Shown piece by piece: positions 1 to 9,301 of a stretch of DNA of 64,000 nucleotides (position 1 is the first letter of the stretch; the number at the start of each line of letters is the position of its first letter). Both the position numbers and the translations under genes were made by a program. The notes below the pieces were generated by a model that saw only the letters and a program-made list of their open reading frames with translations, was not told the origin of the DNA and did no database searches. Source of the DNA: Arachidicoccus ginsenosidivorans (GTDB lineage Bacteria; Bacteroidota; Bacteroidia; Chitinophagales; Chitinophagaceae); NCBI RefSeq assembly GCF_007971385.1, contig NZ_CP042434.1, forward strand, positions 3,658,001-3,722,000, written 5' to 3'.

Positions 1-1
1 C

Positions 2-301
2 ATTTTAAGAGGATTTGATGAGCAAAGTATCTATGCAACGACTTATGGTATAGGGACGCTTGAATATCGCTATTTGATTGGGCAGAACTCCTATTTCTTT
101 GGATTCTCTGATTTTGGATATGCTGGCTACCATAATCACGTACGAAGTACTGATAATGGTTACCTTAGTTTTGGCTTGGGGATGGCCTTTGAAACCCGGG
201 CAGGTATTTTTAATTTTAGTCTGGCCACCGGTAAAGGCGGTGGAAATCAGTTTGGGCTCAGTCAGGCAAAGGTCCATATTGGTTATGTAACTTTGTTTTA
301 G
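2..301 (+). CDS. Omp85/BamA-type outer membrane barrel protein, C-terminal end (partial)
   Basis: The frame is open from the left edge and only about the last 99 residues are present. It begins with LRGFDEQSI, which matches the conserved (V/L)RG(F/Y) motif in loop 6 of Omp85-superfamily barrels. Alternating aromatic and small residues of beta strands follow (YRYLIGQNSYFFGF, GYLSFGLGMAF), and it ends GYVTLF with a terminal Phe, as outer membrane barrels do. The family inserts proteins into, or moves substrates across, the outer membrane. Which subfamily this is (BamA, TamA-like or a surface-antigen protein) cannot be told without the POTRA part to the left. The gene runs toward sucC on the opposite strand. 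Confidence 0.7.
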   Translation: MLRGFDEQSIYATTYGIGTLEYRYLIGQNSYFFGFSDFGYAGYHNHVRSTDNGYLSFGLGMAFETRAGIFNFSLATGKGGGNQFGLSQAKVHIGYVTLF

Positions 302-328
302 CCGTTAATTACCGTCCATAAACTTACA

Positions 329-366
329 ATCCGCAGACATAATCACTAGGTGATTTTGCCTACGGA
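329..366. terminator. Imperfect inverted repeat between convergent genes
   Basis: Two 16-base arms around a short TAGG centre pair with about three mismatches; the inner part AATCAC/GTGATT is perfect. It lies between the end of the Omp85-type gene and the end of sucC, where a shared terminator is expected. There is no strong T run, so the role is inferred from position. Confidence 0.4.
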
Positions 367-401
367 CTGTTATATGAAAGAAACTAATTTGTTCGGTGCT
401 C

Positions 402-1613
402 TTAAGCAACTGCTTTTTTTACCAGATCGGCTGCTTCACTGAGTAAAATGGCAGACTCAACTTTCAGACCGCTTTCATCAATAAGTTTTTTGGCTTCTTC
501 TGCATTGGTTCCCTGTAATCTTACGATAATTGGAATGTCAATATTGCCAAGTTTATTAAATGCTTCGATGACGCCTGCTGCCACACGGTCACAACGTACG
601 ATACCACCGAAAATATTGATCAGAATTGCTTTTACGTTCGGATCTTTTAAGATGATACGGAAGCCGGCTTCAACGGTTTGAGCATTGGCTGTACCACCTA
701 CGTCCAGGAAGTTAGCAGGTTCTCCACCACTGAGTTTGATCATATCCATTGTTGCCATGGCCAGACCAGCGCCATTGACCATACAGCCAACATTGCCATC
801 CAGTTTTACAAAGTTTAGATTGTATTGACCAGCCTCTACTTCTGTAGGATCTTCCTCTGTTACATCTCTCAGCGCTTCAATATCCGGATGACGCATCAGG
901 GCATTTTCGTCGATATTCAGTTTACAGTCTACTGCAATGATTTTATCATCGGATGTTTTAAATAATGGATTGATTTCCAGCATGGAAGCGTCTGTGCCAA
1001 TGTAGGCGTTATACAGATTGGTTACAAATTTTACGCAATTTTTAAAAGCGATGCCAGAGAGACCAAGGTTAAACGCAATTTGACGTGCCTGGTAAGGCAT
1101 CAATCCGCCACCTGGGTATACCCATTCTTTAAAAATCTTTTCTGGCGTTTTTTCAGCTACTTCTTCGATATCCATACCACCTTCAGTGCTGTACATGATG
1201 ACATTCTGTCCTTTAGAGCGATCCAAAAGGATAGAAAGATAGAATTCAGCTACAGGATGTTCACCTTCATAGTAGGCGTCTTTAGCAATAAATATTTTAT
1301 TGACTTTTTTACCTTCTGGGCCTGTTTGTTTGGTGACAAGTACGCCACCTAAGATATTACGGGCAACGGCTGCTGCTTCTTCTGCACTTTTAACTACTTG
1401 AACACCATGTTGTTCTGTTCCCTGAATCAGTCCTTTCCCTCGGCCACCAGCGTGGATTTGAGCCTTGATAACGGCGAACTTACTATTGGTTTCTGATTTT
1501 ATCTGACGATAAGCTTCCTCGGCGGACATCACTGAATCAGCGGAAATGCCATCCTGAACAGGTACATTATATTTTTTTAATAACTCTTTTGCCTGGTATT
1601 CATGCAAATTCAT
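402..1613 (-). CDS. sucC: Succinyl-CoA synthetase, beta subunit
   Basis: 403 residues, the usual length. SucC forms the nucleotide-binding half of succinyl-CoA ligase in the TCA cycle, converting succinyl-CoA to succinate with formation of ATP or GTP; it works with SucD. The protein starts MNLHEYQAKELL, typical of the family, has the ATP-grasp glycine loop AGGRGKG near residue 55, a metal-binding EINPLF, and the C-terminal ligase part with NIFGGIVRCD. The frame is open 17 codons upstream to 1664, but ATG at 1613 is chosen because family alignment begins there. sucD is not beside it; the next genes on the same strand are hisA and icd, so the subunits seem to be encoded apart. Confidence 0.95.
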   Translation of the reverse strand: MNLHEYQAKELLKKYNVPVQDGISADSVMSAEEAYRQIKSETNSKFAVIKAQIHAGGRGKGLIQGTEQHGVQVVKSAEEAAAVARNILGGVLVTKQTGPEGKKVNKIFIAKDAYYEGEHPVAEFYLSILLDRSKGQNVIMYSTEGGMDIEEVAEKTPEKIFKEWVYPGGGLMPYQARQIAFNLGLSGIAFKNCVKFVTNLYNAYIGTDASMLEINPLFKTSDDKIIAVDCKLNIDENALMRHPDIEALRDVTEEDPTEVEAGQYNLNFVKLDGNVGCMVNGAGLAMATMDMIKLSGGEPANFLDVGGTANAQTVEAGFRIILKDPNVKAILINIFGGIVRCDRVAAGVIEAFNKLGNIDIPIIVRLQGTNAEEAKKLIDESGLKVESAILLSEAADLVKKAVA

Positions 1614-1742
1614 AAGACTAAATTTAAGATTTTTAGTTGCACGAAGATAAGTCAACTCGACCAATGTGCAAAGGTGGATTTGTACCCATTCAAAGGTTTT
1701 GCCTTTTTGTTTCCTGAATCAGATAGGAAAAACTTACAAAAA

Positions 1743-2456
1743 CTAAAACTTGCTTAATTCATCAAGCGTTACTTTTCCTTCATAGATGGCCTTGCCGACT
1801 ATGGCTGCAGCGCAGCCATAGTCAGCAAGCGCACTTAAATCTTCCATAGAGCTTACGCCGCCACTTGCAATAAAATGGAGGTCAGGGAATTTGCTGATAA
1901 TTTCTTTATATAACACAAGTGAAGGTCCTTGTAATAAACCATCCTTGGATACATCAGTGCAAAAAATGTTTTGGATACCCTTGTCCCGGTATTTTTTAAT
2001 AAAATCAAAAACAGAAAGCTCGGTGGTTTCCAGCCAACCGCCTATGGTAATTAAACTGTTTTTGACGTCTGCCCCCAATAAGAATTGATCGGGGCCATAT
2101 TTATCCAGCCATTCTGTAAATAATGACTCGTTTTTAACGGCGATAGAGCCAATGGTGGCAAATCGCGCTCCACTGTTCAGTACTATTTTTACATCTTCCT
2201 CCGTTTTAATACCGCCGCCGAAGTCAATGGTCAAGTCAGTTGCTGCTGCAATGTTTTCCAATACTTGCCAGTTCGTGACCTTGCCGGCCTTGGCGCCGTC
2301 AAGATCCACCAGATGTAACCGGTTCAGGCCAGCTGCCTCAAAGGATTTGGCGACTTCCACCGGGTTTTCATTATAAATGGTTTTCTGATTATAATCGCCC
2401 TGTGTCAGGCGAACACATTTGCCATCTATCAGATCAATGGCTGGAATAATTTGCAT
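1743..2456 (-). CDS. hisA: Phosphoribosylformimino-5-aminoimidazole carboxamide ribotide isomerase
   Basis: 237 residues, a normal TIM-barrel HisA. It carries out the Amadori rearrangement of ProFAR to PRFAR in histidine synthesis in the cytoplasm. The N-terminal IPAIDLIDGKCVRL holds the first catalytic Asp (residue 8), and TDVSKDGLLQG holds the second; the phosphate-binding GGI and ASGGVSS loops are present. No other his gene is adjacent, so it seems separated from the rest of the pathway. The upstream icd is set off by a clear terminator, so hisA probably has its own promoter. Confidence 0.93.
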   Translation of the reverse strand: MQIIPAIDLIDGKCVRLTQGDYNQKTIYNENPVEVAKSFEAAGLNRLHLVDLDGAKAGKVTNWQVLENIAAATDLTIDFGGGIKTEEDVKIVLNSGARFATIGSIAVKNESLFTEWLDKYGPDQFLLGADVKNSLITIGGWLETTELSVFDFIKKYRDKGIQNIFCTDVSKDGLLQGPSLVLYKEIISKFPDLHFIASGGVSSMEDLSALADYGCAAAIVGKAIYEGKVTLDELSKF

Positions 2457-2492
2457 AATTAATTAATCTTCAAAAATTTAAAATCACTTTAT

Positions 2493-2535
2493 AAAAAGAA
2501 TGCGCAACAAAATTAAGGTGTTGCGCATGCTTTTT
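2493..2535 (-). terminator. Rho-independent terminator downstream of icd
   Basis: Arms ATGCGCAACA (2500-2509) and TGTTGCGCAT (2519-2528) are perfectly complementary with a 9-base loop, and an A-run on the plus strand gives a U-run in the minus-strand transcript. It sits between the icd stop and the hisA start. Confidence 0.75.
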
Positions 2536-2562
2536 ATTTATTGAATTTATAAAGCTTTTAAT

Positions 2563-3792
2563 CTATCCGATTTTAGCCTGTAAATTCTTGTCCAATGCAT
2601 CCAGGAATTCCTCAGTAGTCAAATAATCTTCTCCTGCTTTTACTTTGTTACCATGAATGCAAATAGCCAAGTCCTTGGTCATTTTGCCACTTTCAACGGT
2701 TTCAATACATACTTTTTCCAGTGTGTTGGCAAAGTCGATCAGTGGTTGGTTCTCATCCAGTTTACCTCTGAATGCCAAGCCTCTTGTCCAGGCAAAGATG
2801 GAGGCAATTGGGTTGGTAGACGTTTTGTTGCCTTTCTGATGTTCGCGGTAATGGCGAGTAACGGTACCATGAGCGGCTTCTGCTTCCATAACTTTACCGT
2901 CTGGCGTAACCAGGGTAGAAGTCATCAGCCCTAAGCTGCCGAAACCTTGAGCGACTGTATCACTTTGTACATCGCCATCGTAGTTTTTACAGGCCCATAC
3001 AAAATTTCCATGCCATTTTAAAGCAGATGCCACCATATCATCAATCAGGCGGTGTTCGTAAGTGATGCCTGCTGCTTCAAATTTCGCTTTATATTCATTT
3101 TGATAGATATCTTCAAAGATATCCTTGAAGCGGCCATCATATTTTTTCAGGATGGTATTTTTAGTAGAAAGATACAGCGGCCATCCTTTAGCTAAAGCCT
3201 GGTTAAAACATGCATGTGCAAAACCGCGGATACTTTCATCTGTATTGTACATGGCCATGGCTACGCCATCGCCATTAAAATTATGGACTTCAAATTCCTG
3301 TACAGTCCCATCTTCCCCTTCAAATTTTATACTCAGTTTCCCCTTTCCTTTGGTTACGAAGTCCGTTGCACGGTATTGATCACCGAATGCATGACGGCCG
3401 ATACAAATTGGCGCTGTCCAGTTTGGAACAAGTCTTGGTACATTCTGACAAACAATGGGTTCACGAAATACGGTACCGTCAAGGATATTTCTGATTGTTC
3501 CGTTTGGTGAACGCCACATTTTTTTGAGTCCAAATTCACTTACGCGTGCTTCATCAGGGGTAATTGTTGCACATTTGATACCCACACCAAACTGTTTAAT
3601 GGCATTGGCTGCATCCACAGTAACCTGATCGTCAGTGGCATCTCTATGTTCAACGCCCAGATCATAATATTTAATATCTAATTCAAGATAGGGTAGAATC
3701 AATTTGTCTTTGATAAATTTCCAGATAATACGTGTCATTTCATCGCCATCCAATTCTACGACTGGATTAGCTACTTTGATTTTTTCAGCCAT
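2563..3792 (-). CDS. icd: NADP-dependent isocitrate dehydrogenase, eukaryote-like type
   Basis: 409 residues. It oxidises isocitrate to 2-oxoglutarate with NADP in the TCA cycle. The length and the motif [16 protein letters not shown] place it with the homodimeric eukaryote-like NADP-IDHs rather than the E. coli Icd type. The start [21 protein letters not shown] is the normal family start, with the conserved [10 protein letters not shown], and the late AHGTVTRHY is also conserved. It ends with its own terminator and is probably transcribed alone. A minus-strand CAAAAATA at 3830-3837 (TATTTTTG on the coding strand) resembles the Bacteroidota -7 element 45 bases before the start. Confidence 0.95.
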   Translation of the reverse strand: MAEKIKVANPVVELDGDEMTRIIWKFIKDKLILPYLELDIKYYDLGVEHRDATDDQVTVDAANAIKQFGVGIKCATITPDEARVSEFGLKKMWRSPNGTIRNILDGTVFREPIVCQNVPRLVPNWTAPICIGRHAFGDQYRATDFVTKGKGKLSIKFEGEDGTVQEFEVHNFNGDGVAMAMYNTDESIRGFAHACFNQALAKGWPLYLSTKNTILKKYDGRFKDIFEDIYQNEYKAKFEAAGITYEHRLIDDMVASALKWHGNFVWACKNYDGDVQSDTVAQGFGSLGLMTSTLVTPDGKVMEAEAAHGTVTRHYREHQKGNKTSTNPIASIFAWTRGLAFRGKLDENQPLIDFANTLEKVCIETVESGKMTKDLAICIHGNKVKAGEDYLTTEEFLDALDKNLQAKIG

Positions 3793-3829
3793 TAGTCAAC
3801 AACTATTTTAAATTTTACAATAATGTGTA

Positions 3830-3837
3830 CAAAAATA
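3830..3837 (-). promoter_or_regulatory. Candidate -7 element of the icd promoter
   Basis: Reads TATTTTTG on the coding strand, a match to TAnnTTTG of Bacteroidota sigma-A promoters, 38 bases from the icd ATG. No convincing -33 TTTG was found at the normal distance. Confidence 0.4.
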
Positions 3838-3983
3838 AGGGAATGTATTTAAATAAGCCCATCCAAGATGCATAATTTGTATTATATAAAAAATTGTTTT
3901 ATGAATTGATTATTAGATATTTATAGCCTATTTAGACTAATACTTGTTTGTTTTAACGATTTAGTTGAATTATTCATTTTGAA

Positions 3984-5174
3984 TTAATTGTCAATTTTGT
4001 TATTCAAATTAATTTTATCATATATTAGTGTAATATAAAATATCAGAAATGGGCTCACGAAATTAAAATAGCTGATGTCAAACCTAGAATTCAAGATGCT
4101 ATTTTGGAGCCCTTTGAATTCAATCGTTTTTGCAATTAAGGATAAGAGAACGGTAATTAATAAAATCAAAGTACATGCTTTTATTAAGCCATTAAATGAT
4201 TTTACATAAAATGAATAAGAGATTGAGAGGAATATACAGAATAAACTTAAAGAAAAAGGGAGTTGGCTATTTTGTAAATAAAATGGATTGTATCTCATGA
4301 AATTGTTCAAACTGCCAAAGTTTTTAAAAACAATAAAAAAGGAAATTATTGTAATAAGCAAAAAGGTTAGTAGAAACAATGCTTTATTTTTGGTTTTAAA
4401 ATTTAGAAATCGTTTTAAGAGAGCCAATGTTAATGGGATTACTGTGACTAGTCTAGTCATCAGTAACAATGCGCTTCCTAAGCTATTAATAATGATGCTT
4501 TTTTTGCTTTCACTTTTAAAGTACTTTTCAGAAAGAACGACAAAAGTTAACAACAATATGAAGTTAGAAATTATATCGCTTTTTACATAAATATCATAGC
4601 AATAGGTGGATGAGAATATTATTAATAATAATGCACTAAAACGAATTTTATAGGATTTAAAATAAATTGAAATAATTATTAGAAAAATAATGAATGTGAA
4701 TGATTGAAGATAACCAACATCACCTATTAAATAAAATGGTATTCCTAAAAAAATCAATGCGGGTAAGTTAGAGGTCTGCCCCTTTAAATGGTCTAAAGCA
4801 CTATAAGGATATTCATTATGAAATAAAGCCTTGATCCCGGCTTCCATTGCAGACCACCTATCCACCTTTAATGCAAATTTATCTACATGGATATTCAACC
4901 AAATCGAAAATATAAAGAATAACAATGATATTAAATAAAATAGCCATTTATAGGTCCTTTCTTTAAATTTAATTTTATAATTAATGAAAAAGATCAGCCA
5001 TAAGAAAATTGCGTAAATTATGGATAAAAAAATTGGATTGATAAAATGCTGCCTGGTTGCATATTTATAGATTACTAAAGTGTTAATAAATAAGTAGATG
5101 AGAAAGAAGATGTAAATTTCTCTTTTGTATATTTTTGAGGTTTTTAATCCAAGAATGTCTTTCATAAGTCTCAA
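3984..5174 (-). CDS. Polytopic membrane protein, possibly a GT-C fold glycosyltransferase
   Basis: 396 residues with about ten hydrophobic segments spread from residue 20 to the end, rich in Ile, Phe, Leu and Lys. A long extracytoplasmic loop after the third segment (about residues 95-135) holds WSAMEAGIKALFHNEYPYSALDHLKG, here seen in parts; charged residues in the first loop and this spacing are typical of GT-C membrane glycosyltransferases acting on lipid-linked sugars, but no defining motif is visible. The base composition is much more AT-rich than in the neighbouring icd and folC, as is common for surface-polysaccharide genes acquired by transfer. It stands alone between icd and the divergent tonB-like gene. 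Function is an inference; membrane location is secure. Confidence 0.6.
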   Translation of the reverse strand: MRLMKDILGLKTSKIYKREIYIFFLIYLFINTLVIYKYATRQHFINPIFLSIIYAIFLWLIFFINYKIKFKERTYKWLFYLISLLFFIFSIWLNIHVDKFALKVDRWSAMEAGIKALFHNEYPYSALDHLKGQTSNLPALIFLGIPFYLIGDVGYLQSFTFIIFLIIISIYFKSYKIRFSALLLIIFSSTYCYDIYVKSDIISNFILLLTFVVLSEKYFKSESKKSIIINSLGSALLLMTRLVTVIPLTLALLKRFLNFKTKNKALFLLTFLLITIISFFIVFKNFGSLNNFMRYNPFYLQNSQLPFSLSLFCIFLSISYSFYVKSFNGLIKACTLILLITVLLSLIAKTIEFKGLQNSILNSRFDISYFNFVSPFLIFYITLIYDKINLNNKIDN

Positions 5175-5389
5175 TTAAACATGTAGTTGATGGAAATATT
5201 AATTATAGATCAAATATAGTGTTAATTTGTAATTCGAAGAGATAATTATAATAATAACTTATTGCAAGAGAGTTCATTTGGTGCTTACCTTTAACTTTTC
5301 ATATATCTTAAAGTCAAAAGGTTTTAGCCTTTTGAACGGGTTTAGACCATTATTTTTAATAAATTTGTTCCACATAAACCGTGTAGATT

Positions 5390-6265
5390 TTGGAGAATCA
5401 GGAAAAACAGAAGAATCTTAAAGCTTTAGGGTATACCGTCATAACTTGTGGTGTTCTGGCACTTGCATTAATATTTGCGAGCTGGAAGTTGCCTGCACCT
5501 CCCCCTGAGGTGGTGGACAATGGTATTGAAGTGAATCTAGGTAATTCTGATCAGGGAATGGGAGATATAGCTCCTCAATTGCCTGGAGAACCCACTGCTG
5601 ACGATCAAAAGCCTACTGATAATCCTCCTCCAATGGTTGCTACACAGTCAGCACCTAAGGAATATAAAGAAGTTGCAGATAATAAGGATGATGTTCCTGT
5701 CATCAAAACATCCCCTAAGCCTAAAGAAAATAAGAGGACCGATCCAAAAGCTGTGGAAAAATCTGTCAAGAAGGCCACTGCAAAAAAAGTAATTAATAAG
5801 ACACCCGCTCCTCCCAGCCCTAAAGCCGTTTATAGCGGCGGCAAGAATAAAGGGACAGGTGGTAATAATGCAGATAGTTATAATGGCAAAAGAAATCAGG
5901 GAATAGCTGGAGGAAACGGCGATCAAGGTAAGGTTAATGGCAATCCTGCTTCTGATAATTATACGGGTAATGGTGGAACCGGAACCAGCGGTATTAGTAT
6001 CCGCAGTGGATTATCCAACAGAAGGTTTGTTGGAGATAGAAGCTTTACCGGTAAATTTAACGAAAACGCAAAGGTAGCCGTGGATATTATCGTTAATAAG
6101 GCAGGTCATGTAACCAGTGCGAGTGTTAATCCAAGAGGTACAACAACTACTAATTCGACTATTTTAGGTATTGCGATAAGAAAGGCCAAGCAATTGAAGT
6201 TTAACCAAGGTTCCGTAGATGCTCAAACAGGAACAATTGTGTTTAATTTTAAATTAAATGGTTAA
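5390..6265 (+). CDS. TonB-like energy transducer, orphan
   Basis: 291 residues. One N-terminal membrane anchor (about residues 13-32), then EVNLGNS and a long Pro/Lys-rich periplasmic linker (about 40-150), a Gly/Asn-rich stretch (150-210), and a C-terminal domain (about 215-291) ending IVFNFKLNG like TonB CTDs. Such proteins pass proton-motive energy from ExbB/ExbD to outer membrane receptors. Bacteroidota often have exbB, exbD, tonB and folC in a row; here tonB and folC remain together but no exbBD lies upstream. The start appears to be TTG at 5390: no ATG exists in frame before the anchor. A lost base at an original ATG is another explanation. Spacing to folC is 57 bases, so the two may be co-transcribed. 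Confidence 0.8.
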   Translation: MENQEKQKNLKALGYTVITCGVLALALIFASWKLPAPPPEVVDNGIEVNLGNSDQGMGDIAPQLPGEPTADDQKPTDNPPPMVATQSAPKEYKEVADNKDDVPVIKTSPKPKENKRTDPKAVEKSVKKATAKKVINKTPAPPSPKAVYSGGKNKGTGGNNADSYNGKRNQGIAGGNGDQGKVNGNPASDNYTGNGGTGTSGISIRSGLSNRRFVGDRSFTGKFNENAKVAVDIIVNKAGHVTSASVNPRGTTTTNSTILGIAIRKAKQLKFNQGSVDAQTGTIVFNFKLNG

Positions 6266-6322
6266 TAATTGGCCCGACACTCTTATTGTGTATTAACTTG
6301 CGCATAATTATTCTATCATCTC

Positions 6323-7690
6323 ATGGATTATAAAGAAACGATCGAATTCTTATATGCGCAATTGCCCGTATTTAGCAGGGATGGCGCTTCTGCTTTCAAA
6401 AAAGATTTGGGAAATACCCTTGCGTTATGTGCTGCCTTAGGAGACCCACAGACAAAGTTTAAATCTATTCATATTGCCGGTACAAATGGGAAAGGTTCCT
6501 GTAGTCATATGCTGGCTGCAATATTTCAGGAGGCGGGCTATAAAGCAGGTCTTTACACATCCCCACATTTGTATGATTTTAGAGAAAGAATCCGTATCAA
6601 TGGTGCGCTGTGCTCTGAGGATTTTGTAGTGCAATTTGTTCAGAGAATCCGGCCATATTTAGACAGAATTCAACCCTCATTTTTTGAAATAACTGTTGTA
6701 ATGGCATTTTGTTATTTTGAACAGCAAAAAGTCGATATTGCTATTATTGAAACAGGGTTGGGGGGCCGACTGGATAGTACCAATGTCATTACACCCGAAT
6801 TGTCGCTAATAACAAATATTGGTTATGATCATATGCAGTTTTTAGGAAATACCTTAACTGAAATTGCTGGAGAAAAAGCTGGTATTATCAAAGAGGGTAG
6901 ACCGGTTGTTATTTCTGAATATCTCCCTGAAACGAAACCCGTATTTGAGCAAGTCGCCAAAAATAAACATGCTCCATTGTTTCTGGCGCAAAATCTATGG
7001 CAGATGTCCGTGGGTGTTCCAACTATCTCTACAGGTAACAAACAAGAACCACTGTTGACAATTTGTGTCAGGCGTAAAAACAATGATAGTGAAATAACCC
7101 AAATTCATCCGATGGCTTTGGCTGATATCTATCAATTAGACCTAAATGGAAGTTATCAATTAAAAAATATTGTTGGAGTCTTGGAAGCGGTCCATCAATT
7201 GCGCAGCTTGGGGTGGAACATTGAAAAGGAGGCCCTTAGGAAAGGATTAAAAAGGGTCAAAGAACTGACAGGGATCGCTGGCAGGTGGGATCAGGTCTCT
7301 ACTGATCCTTGGATTATTACGGATGTTGGGCATAATGTAGATGGTATTAAAATGATCCGGAACCAGCTCAGCAAAATGAAGTATTCAAAACTTCATATCA
7401 TCACGGGGTTTGTCAAGGATAAAGATGTTTCAGCTTCTTTAAAGGAAATGCCTAAAAATGCTCAGTATTATTTTACCCAGGCTCCAATACCTAGGGCTTT
7501 GTCTGCGGTTGAATTAAAAGCCCTGGCACTGAAATTTGAATTAGAGGGAAATGATTATCCGAATATGAAAGAAGCATTAGCTGCAGCGAGGGCTAATTAT
7601 AAAAATGGTGATTTGATCCTTGTTTGTGGAAGTGTGTTTTTGGTGGCGGAGGTGAAAGATTCCATGCGGCAATTGAACATAATTGCTTAA
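6323..7690 (+). CDS. folC: Bifunctional folylpolyglutamate synthase / dihydrofolate synthase
   Basis: 455 residues. It joins glutamate to dihydropteroate and extends the polyglutamate tail of folates in the cytoplasm. Seen are the P-loop GTNGKGS (residues about 53-59), the Mur-ligase-like ETGLGGRLDSTN, a NIGYDHM segment, and DVGHNVDGI in the C-terminal half, all family hallmarks. It follows the TonB-like gene on the same strand and ends at a strong bidirectional terminator shared with tyrS. Confidence 0.95.
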   Translation: MDYKETIEFLYAQLPVFSRDGASAFKKDLGNTLALCAALGDPQTKFKSIHIAGTNGKGSCSHMLAAIFQEAGYKAGLYTSPHLYDFRERIRINGALCSEDFVVQFVQRIRPYLDRIQPSFFEITVVMAFCYFEQQKVDIAIIETGLGGRLDSTNVITPELSLITNIGYDHMQFLGNTLTEIAGEKAGIIKEGRPVVISEYLPETKPVFEQVAKNKHAPLFLAQNLWQMSVGVPTISTGNKQEPLLTICVRRKNNDSEITQIHPMALADIYQLDLNGSYQLKNIVGVLEAVHQLRSLGWNIEKEALRKGLKRVKELTGIAGRWDQVSTDPWIITDVGHNVDGIKMIRNQLSKMKYSKLHIITGFVKDKDVSASLKEMPKNAQYYFTQAPIPRALSAVELKALALKFELEGNDYPNMKEALAAARANYKNGDLILVCGSVFLVAEVKDSMRQLNIIA

Positions 7691-7700
7691 ATAAAAGGAT

Positions 7701-7743
7701 TTGATAAAAAAAAGGGGATGCTTGCATCCCCTTTTTTTATCAA
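7701..7743. terminator. Bidirectional terminator between folC and tyrS
   Basis: Core stem GGGGATGC/GCATCCCC with A-runs on the left and T-runs on the right; flanking TTGAT and ATCAA extend the pairing. It ends the convergent genes folC (+) and tyrS (-). Confidence 0.9.
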
Positions 7744-7764
7744 GATTATAAATAACGATAATAA

Positions 7765-9047
7765 TTAGGCAATCTCTACCAAATAATAGTTCTTTTTGCC
7801 TCTTTGTACGAGTAAGTATTTTTCATGAAGCAGTTGATCCGCATTAAGTTTGTACTGAATATCAGTTATTTTGCTGCGATTGATGCTGACGCCACCCCTA
7901 GTACCATTTTTCGGGCCTCTCCTTTACTAGGAAAAATGCCAGCTTCTGCCAGAAAGCTTACTACATCAGGCTCTGTTTGGAAGGTGGCTTTAGGGAAACT
8001 CATTTTCTTTACGCCTTCCATACTCTCCAGGTCTTCAATAGACAACGCTTCTATGGGAGCATTCTGGTTGCTGAAAAGCTTTTGAGTTACCTCCAGCGCA
8101 GATGTCAACGACTCGTTTCCATGTACAAATCTAGTTAACTCCTCTGCCAATTTTTTCTGTAATAACCTTTCTTCTGGCTTTTGTTCATGTTTTTCCAAAA
8201 GTTCATTTACTTCTTGCTGGCTCAGGAATGTAAATATCTTAATCCAGTTTTTTGCATCCTCGTCTGTGCTATTTAGCCAGAATTGGTAAAATTGATAGGG
8301 TGAGGTTTTCTCAGGATCAAGCCAAACATTCCCTTGTTCAGTTTTGCCAAACTTAGTGCCATCTGCCTTTTTTATTAAAGGACAGGTAAATGCAAAGGCT
8401 TCTCCGCCCGCTTTACGGCGGATAAGCTCCGTACCAGTGGTAATGTTTCCCCATTGGTCACTACCTCCCATTTGCAGTTTCAAACCGTCTGTATTGTATA
8501 AATGGTAGAAGTCGTAACCTTGCATCAGCTGGTATGCAAATTCGGTATAGGATATGCCTACATCTCCTGAAAAGCGTTTTTTTACACTTTCTTTGGCCAT
8601 CATGTAGTTGACGGTGATATGTTTCCCTGTATCACGTAGAAATTCAATAAATGAGATATTTTTAAACCAATCATAATTATTGACCAAAACAGCACTATTT
8701 TGGTCTTGATGATTGAAATTCAGGAATTTAGAAAGCTGATTTTTAATACCTTCTACATTTTTGCTCAATTGTTCCTCGCTGAGCAGATTTCTTTCTGCGC
8801 TTTTGCCACTTGGGTCCCCGATCATGCCGGTCGCACCACCCACAAGGGCGTAAGGCTTGTGACCTGCTCTTTGTAAATGAACTAATAATAATATAGGTAC
8901 CAGACTGCCTATATGCAGGCTGTCTGCAGTTGGATCAAATCCAATATAACCAGAGGTCTTTTCCTTTAATAATTGCTCCTCTGTTCCTGGCATAATATCC
9001 TGGATCATGCCTCTCCAACTTAGTTCTTGTATTAAATTCATCTTCAA
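7765..9047 (-). CDS. tyrS: Tyrosyl-tRNA synthetase, broken by one-base deletion
   Basis: The enzyme charges tRNA-Tyr. Class I signature HIGS (in SLHIGSLVP), the tyrosine-binding GGSDQWGNI and the KMSKS-equivalent KFGKT are all present. As read, the frame stops at 7866 inside the S4 RNA-binding domain after [10 protein letters not shown]. Adding one G to the coding-strand GGGG run (plus strand C-run 7895-7898) restores GGGVSIN and carries the frame on to a stop at 7765, ending NYYLVEIA, giving 427 residues, the normal family length. An essential single-copy gene is unlikely to be truncated here, so a sequencing error is the best reading. A coding-strand TACCTTTG (9056-9063) lies just upstream as a likely -7 element. 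Confidence 0.92.
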
Positions 9048-9055
9048 AATTTTGG

Positions 9056-9063
9056 CAAAGGTA
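9056..9063 (-). promoter_or_regulatory. Candidate -7 element of the tyrS promoter
   Basis: The minus strand reads TACCTTTG, a perfect TAnnTTTG match, 9 bases before the tyrS ATG. The -33 element is not clear. Confidence 0.45.
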
Positions 9064-9301
9064 ACTGAACCGCTTTATAATATAAAACATGAAACCCAAA
9101 AACGTATGTAAATTTTGTTTAAGTTGTGCTTTTATTTAATATGTATAATGGCTTTTAAATAAGTGTCGATGTGATGGGAAAATTATTAAGTTGGGGTTTA
9201 TACTTGCAATAATTTTAACCTAAAATCGTTAAAAGATAGAAAATGTGTCAGAGTATCTGTTTATGGAACTCTTTTACAGCTATCAACCATTAATAAACCG
9301 A

